This document shows, in pieces, positions 6,090-6,953 of a stretch of 6,953 nucleotides of DNA. Below the pieces are notes generated by a model. The model saw only the letters and a program-made list of their open reading frames with translations, was not told where the DNA came from and did no database searches. Source of the stretch: Clostridia bacterium (GTDB lineage: Bacteria; Bacillota; Clostridia; Christensenellales; Borkfalkiaceae); contig JAGCMG010000150.1 in NCBI GenBank assembly GCA_017646555.1, positions 1 to 6,953 of the forward strand, in the 5' to 3' direction. The translations under genes and the position numbers were made by a program. The first letter of the stretch is position 1, and each line of letters starts with the position of its first letter.

Positions 6090-6953
6090 ATGACAGAAAC
6101 TTACAGAGAATTCAAAACCGTCATCGGCGGAAGAGAAGTCGTTGTTGAAACCGGCAAGTATGCTGAACAAACTAACGGCTCTTGTATCGTTCGTTGCGGT
6201 GACACGGTAGTTATGGTAAACGTTACCATGGCACCATCAGCTAAAGAAGGACAAGACTTCTTCCCACTTACCGTTGATTACCAAGAAAAGATGTACGCTA
6301 TCGGTAAAATCCCAGGTGGTTTTACAAAGCGTGAAGGTAGAGCAAGCGATAAGGCTATCTTAACTTCAAGACTTATTGATAGACCACTTCGTCCGCTTTT
6401 CCCAAAAGGTCTTTTTAACGACGTAGTTGTAGTTGCAACTGCTTTATCGGTAGACCAAGATATTTCACCAGAACCGTTTGCTATGCTCGGCTCGTCTATC
6501 GCACTTGCTATTTCCGATATTCCTTGGGCTGGTCCTACTGGTTCGGTAGTAGTTGGTATCGTTGACGGTGAATACGTTATCAATCCAGATTTAAAACAAA
6601 GAGAAGTTTCTACTTTAGCACTTAACCTTTCGGGTACTAAAGACGCTATCATGATGGTAGAAGCAGGCTCGAAAGAAATTTCTGACGACGAAATGGTTGG
6701 CGCAATTTTATTCGGTCACGAAGAAATTAAGCGTCAATGCGCTTTCCAAGAAGAAATCGTTAACGCAATCGGTAAGAAAAAACTTGATATGGATTTATAC
6801 CATATTCCAGAAGATATCGATAACGCAGTAAGAGAATTCGCTAGCGATATGCTTGATAAAGCACTTGATACTTTTGATAGACACGAAAGACAAGTTGGTC
6901 AAGACGCCGTTGAAAAGGCTACTTTAGAACACTTTGCTGAAATCTATCCCGAT
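6090..6953 (+). CDS. pnp: Polynucleotide phosphorylase, N-terminal part (3' end outside window)
   Basis: The frame stays open from the ATG at 6090 to the window edge, giving 288 of about 700 expected residues. PNPase is a trimeric phosphorolytic 3'-5' exoribonuclease that degrades mRNA and can add 3' tails. The visible part holds the first RNase PH-like domain (about 10-145) with GGFTKREGRASDKAILTSRL (76-95) followed directly by IDRPLRPLFP (96-105), the most typical PNPase sequence. The linker to the helical domain follows (about 230-288). The second RNase PH core with the main catalytic site, and the KH and S1 domains, lie beyond the edge. AGGAG at 6078-6082, seven bases before the ATG, supports this start; an ATG at 6085 is followed by a stop after one codon. 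Placement after rpsO is the common bacterial order. No clear promoter of its own was found, so transcription probably reads through the rpsO terminator. Confidence 0.97.
   Translation, partial: MTETYREFKTVIGGREVVVETGKYAEQTNGSCIVRCGDTVVMVNVTMAPSAKEGQDFFPLTVDYQEKMYAIGKIPGGFTKREGRASDKAILTSRLIDRPLRPLFPKGLFNDVVVVATALSVDQDISPEPFAMLGSSIALAISDIPWAGPTGSVVVGIVDGEYVINPDLKQREVSTLALNLSGTKDAIMMVEAGSKEISDDEMVGAILFGHEEIKRQCAFQEEIVNAIGKKKLDMDLYHIPEDIDNAVREFASDMLDKALDTFDRHERQVGQDAVEKATLEHFAEIYPD

Noticed and set aside
6085..6093. ATG AAA TGA mini-frame overlapping the pnp start
   Set aside because: Its ATG is only two bases after AGGAG, too close for normal initiation, and it encodes two residues; the pnp ATG at 6090 has ideal spacing.
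6278..6652. Minus-strand open frame of 124 codons opposite pnp
   Set aside because: It lies entirely antisense to well-conserved PNPase sequence, has no family resemblance, and is a by-product of the codon pattern on the + strand.

Overview
The window is a stretch of ordinary chromosomal housekeeping genes from an AT-rich bacterium (about 36-37% G+C by hand sampling). All genes lie on the + strand and are tightly packed. The gene order recJ - relA/spoT - metallo-beta-lactamase-fold hydrolase - hemZ, followed by rpsO - pnp, together with strong AGGAGG ribosome-binding sites before rpsO and pnp, fits the Bacillota, most likely an uncultured or anaerobic member of the Clostridia. The lineage is inferred from gene content and order; no rRNA or other decisive marker is present.

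Layout. Positions 1-5543 look like one operon that enters from the left. It holds the 3' part of recJ (ssDNA exonuclease), a complete bifunctional (p)ppGpp synthetase/hydrolase that overlaps recJ by 7 nt, a small metallo-beta-lactamase-fold hydrolase that starts one base after the relA stop, and hemZ (radical SAM, HemN-like). No internal promoter was found. A short hairpin with a T-run sits across the stop codon of the hydrolase gene, just ahead of hemZ, and could lower hemZ expression. The relA, hydrolase and hemZ starts lack a convincing Shine-Dalgarno sequence, so translational coupling is likely.

Positions 5544-5704 are the only sizeable control region. They contain a good sigma-A-type promoter (TTTACA, 17 bp, TATACT, with extended -10 TG), a perfect 9-bp dyad filling its spacer, and a leader of about 90 nt that can fold into a long hairpin and ends in a strong SD for rpsO. 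The leader is a candidate for S15 autoregulation. rpsO ends at a clear intrinsic terminator (5977-6007). A second hairpin follows in the pnp leader, then pnp, which runs off the right edge after 288 codons.

Functionally the block combines DNA repair (RecJ), the stringent response (Rel), a small hydrolase, a radical SAM enzyme, a ribosomal protein and the main 3'-5' exoribonuclease/polynucleotide phosphorylase. I found no mobile element, CRISPR array, defence island or novel multi-gene system. The least expected signal is global: reading the whole window by eye I found no GATC tetranucleotide, where composition predicts about twenty. Asp codons followed by a C-initial codon use GAC in every case I checked, which suggests selection against GATC and hence a GATC-targeting restriction or methylation pressure in this lineage.
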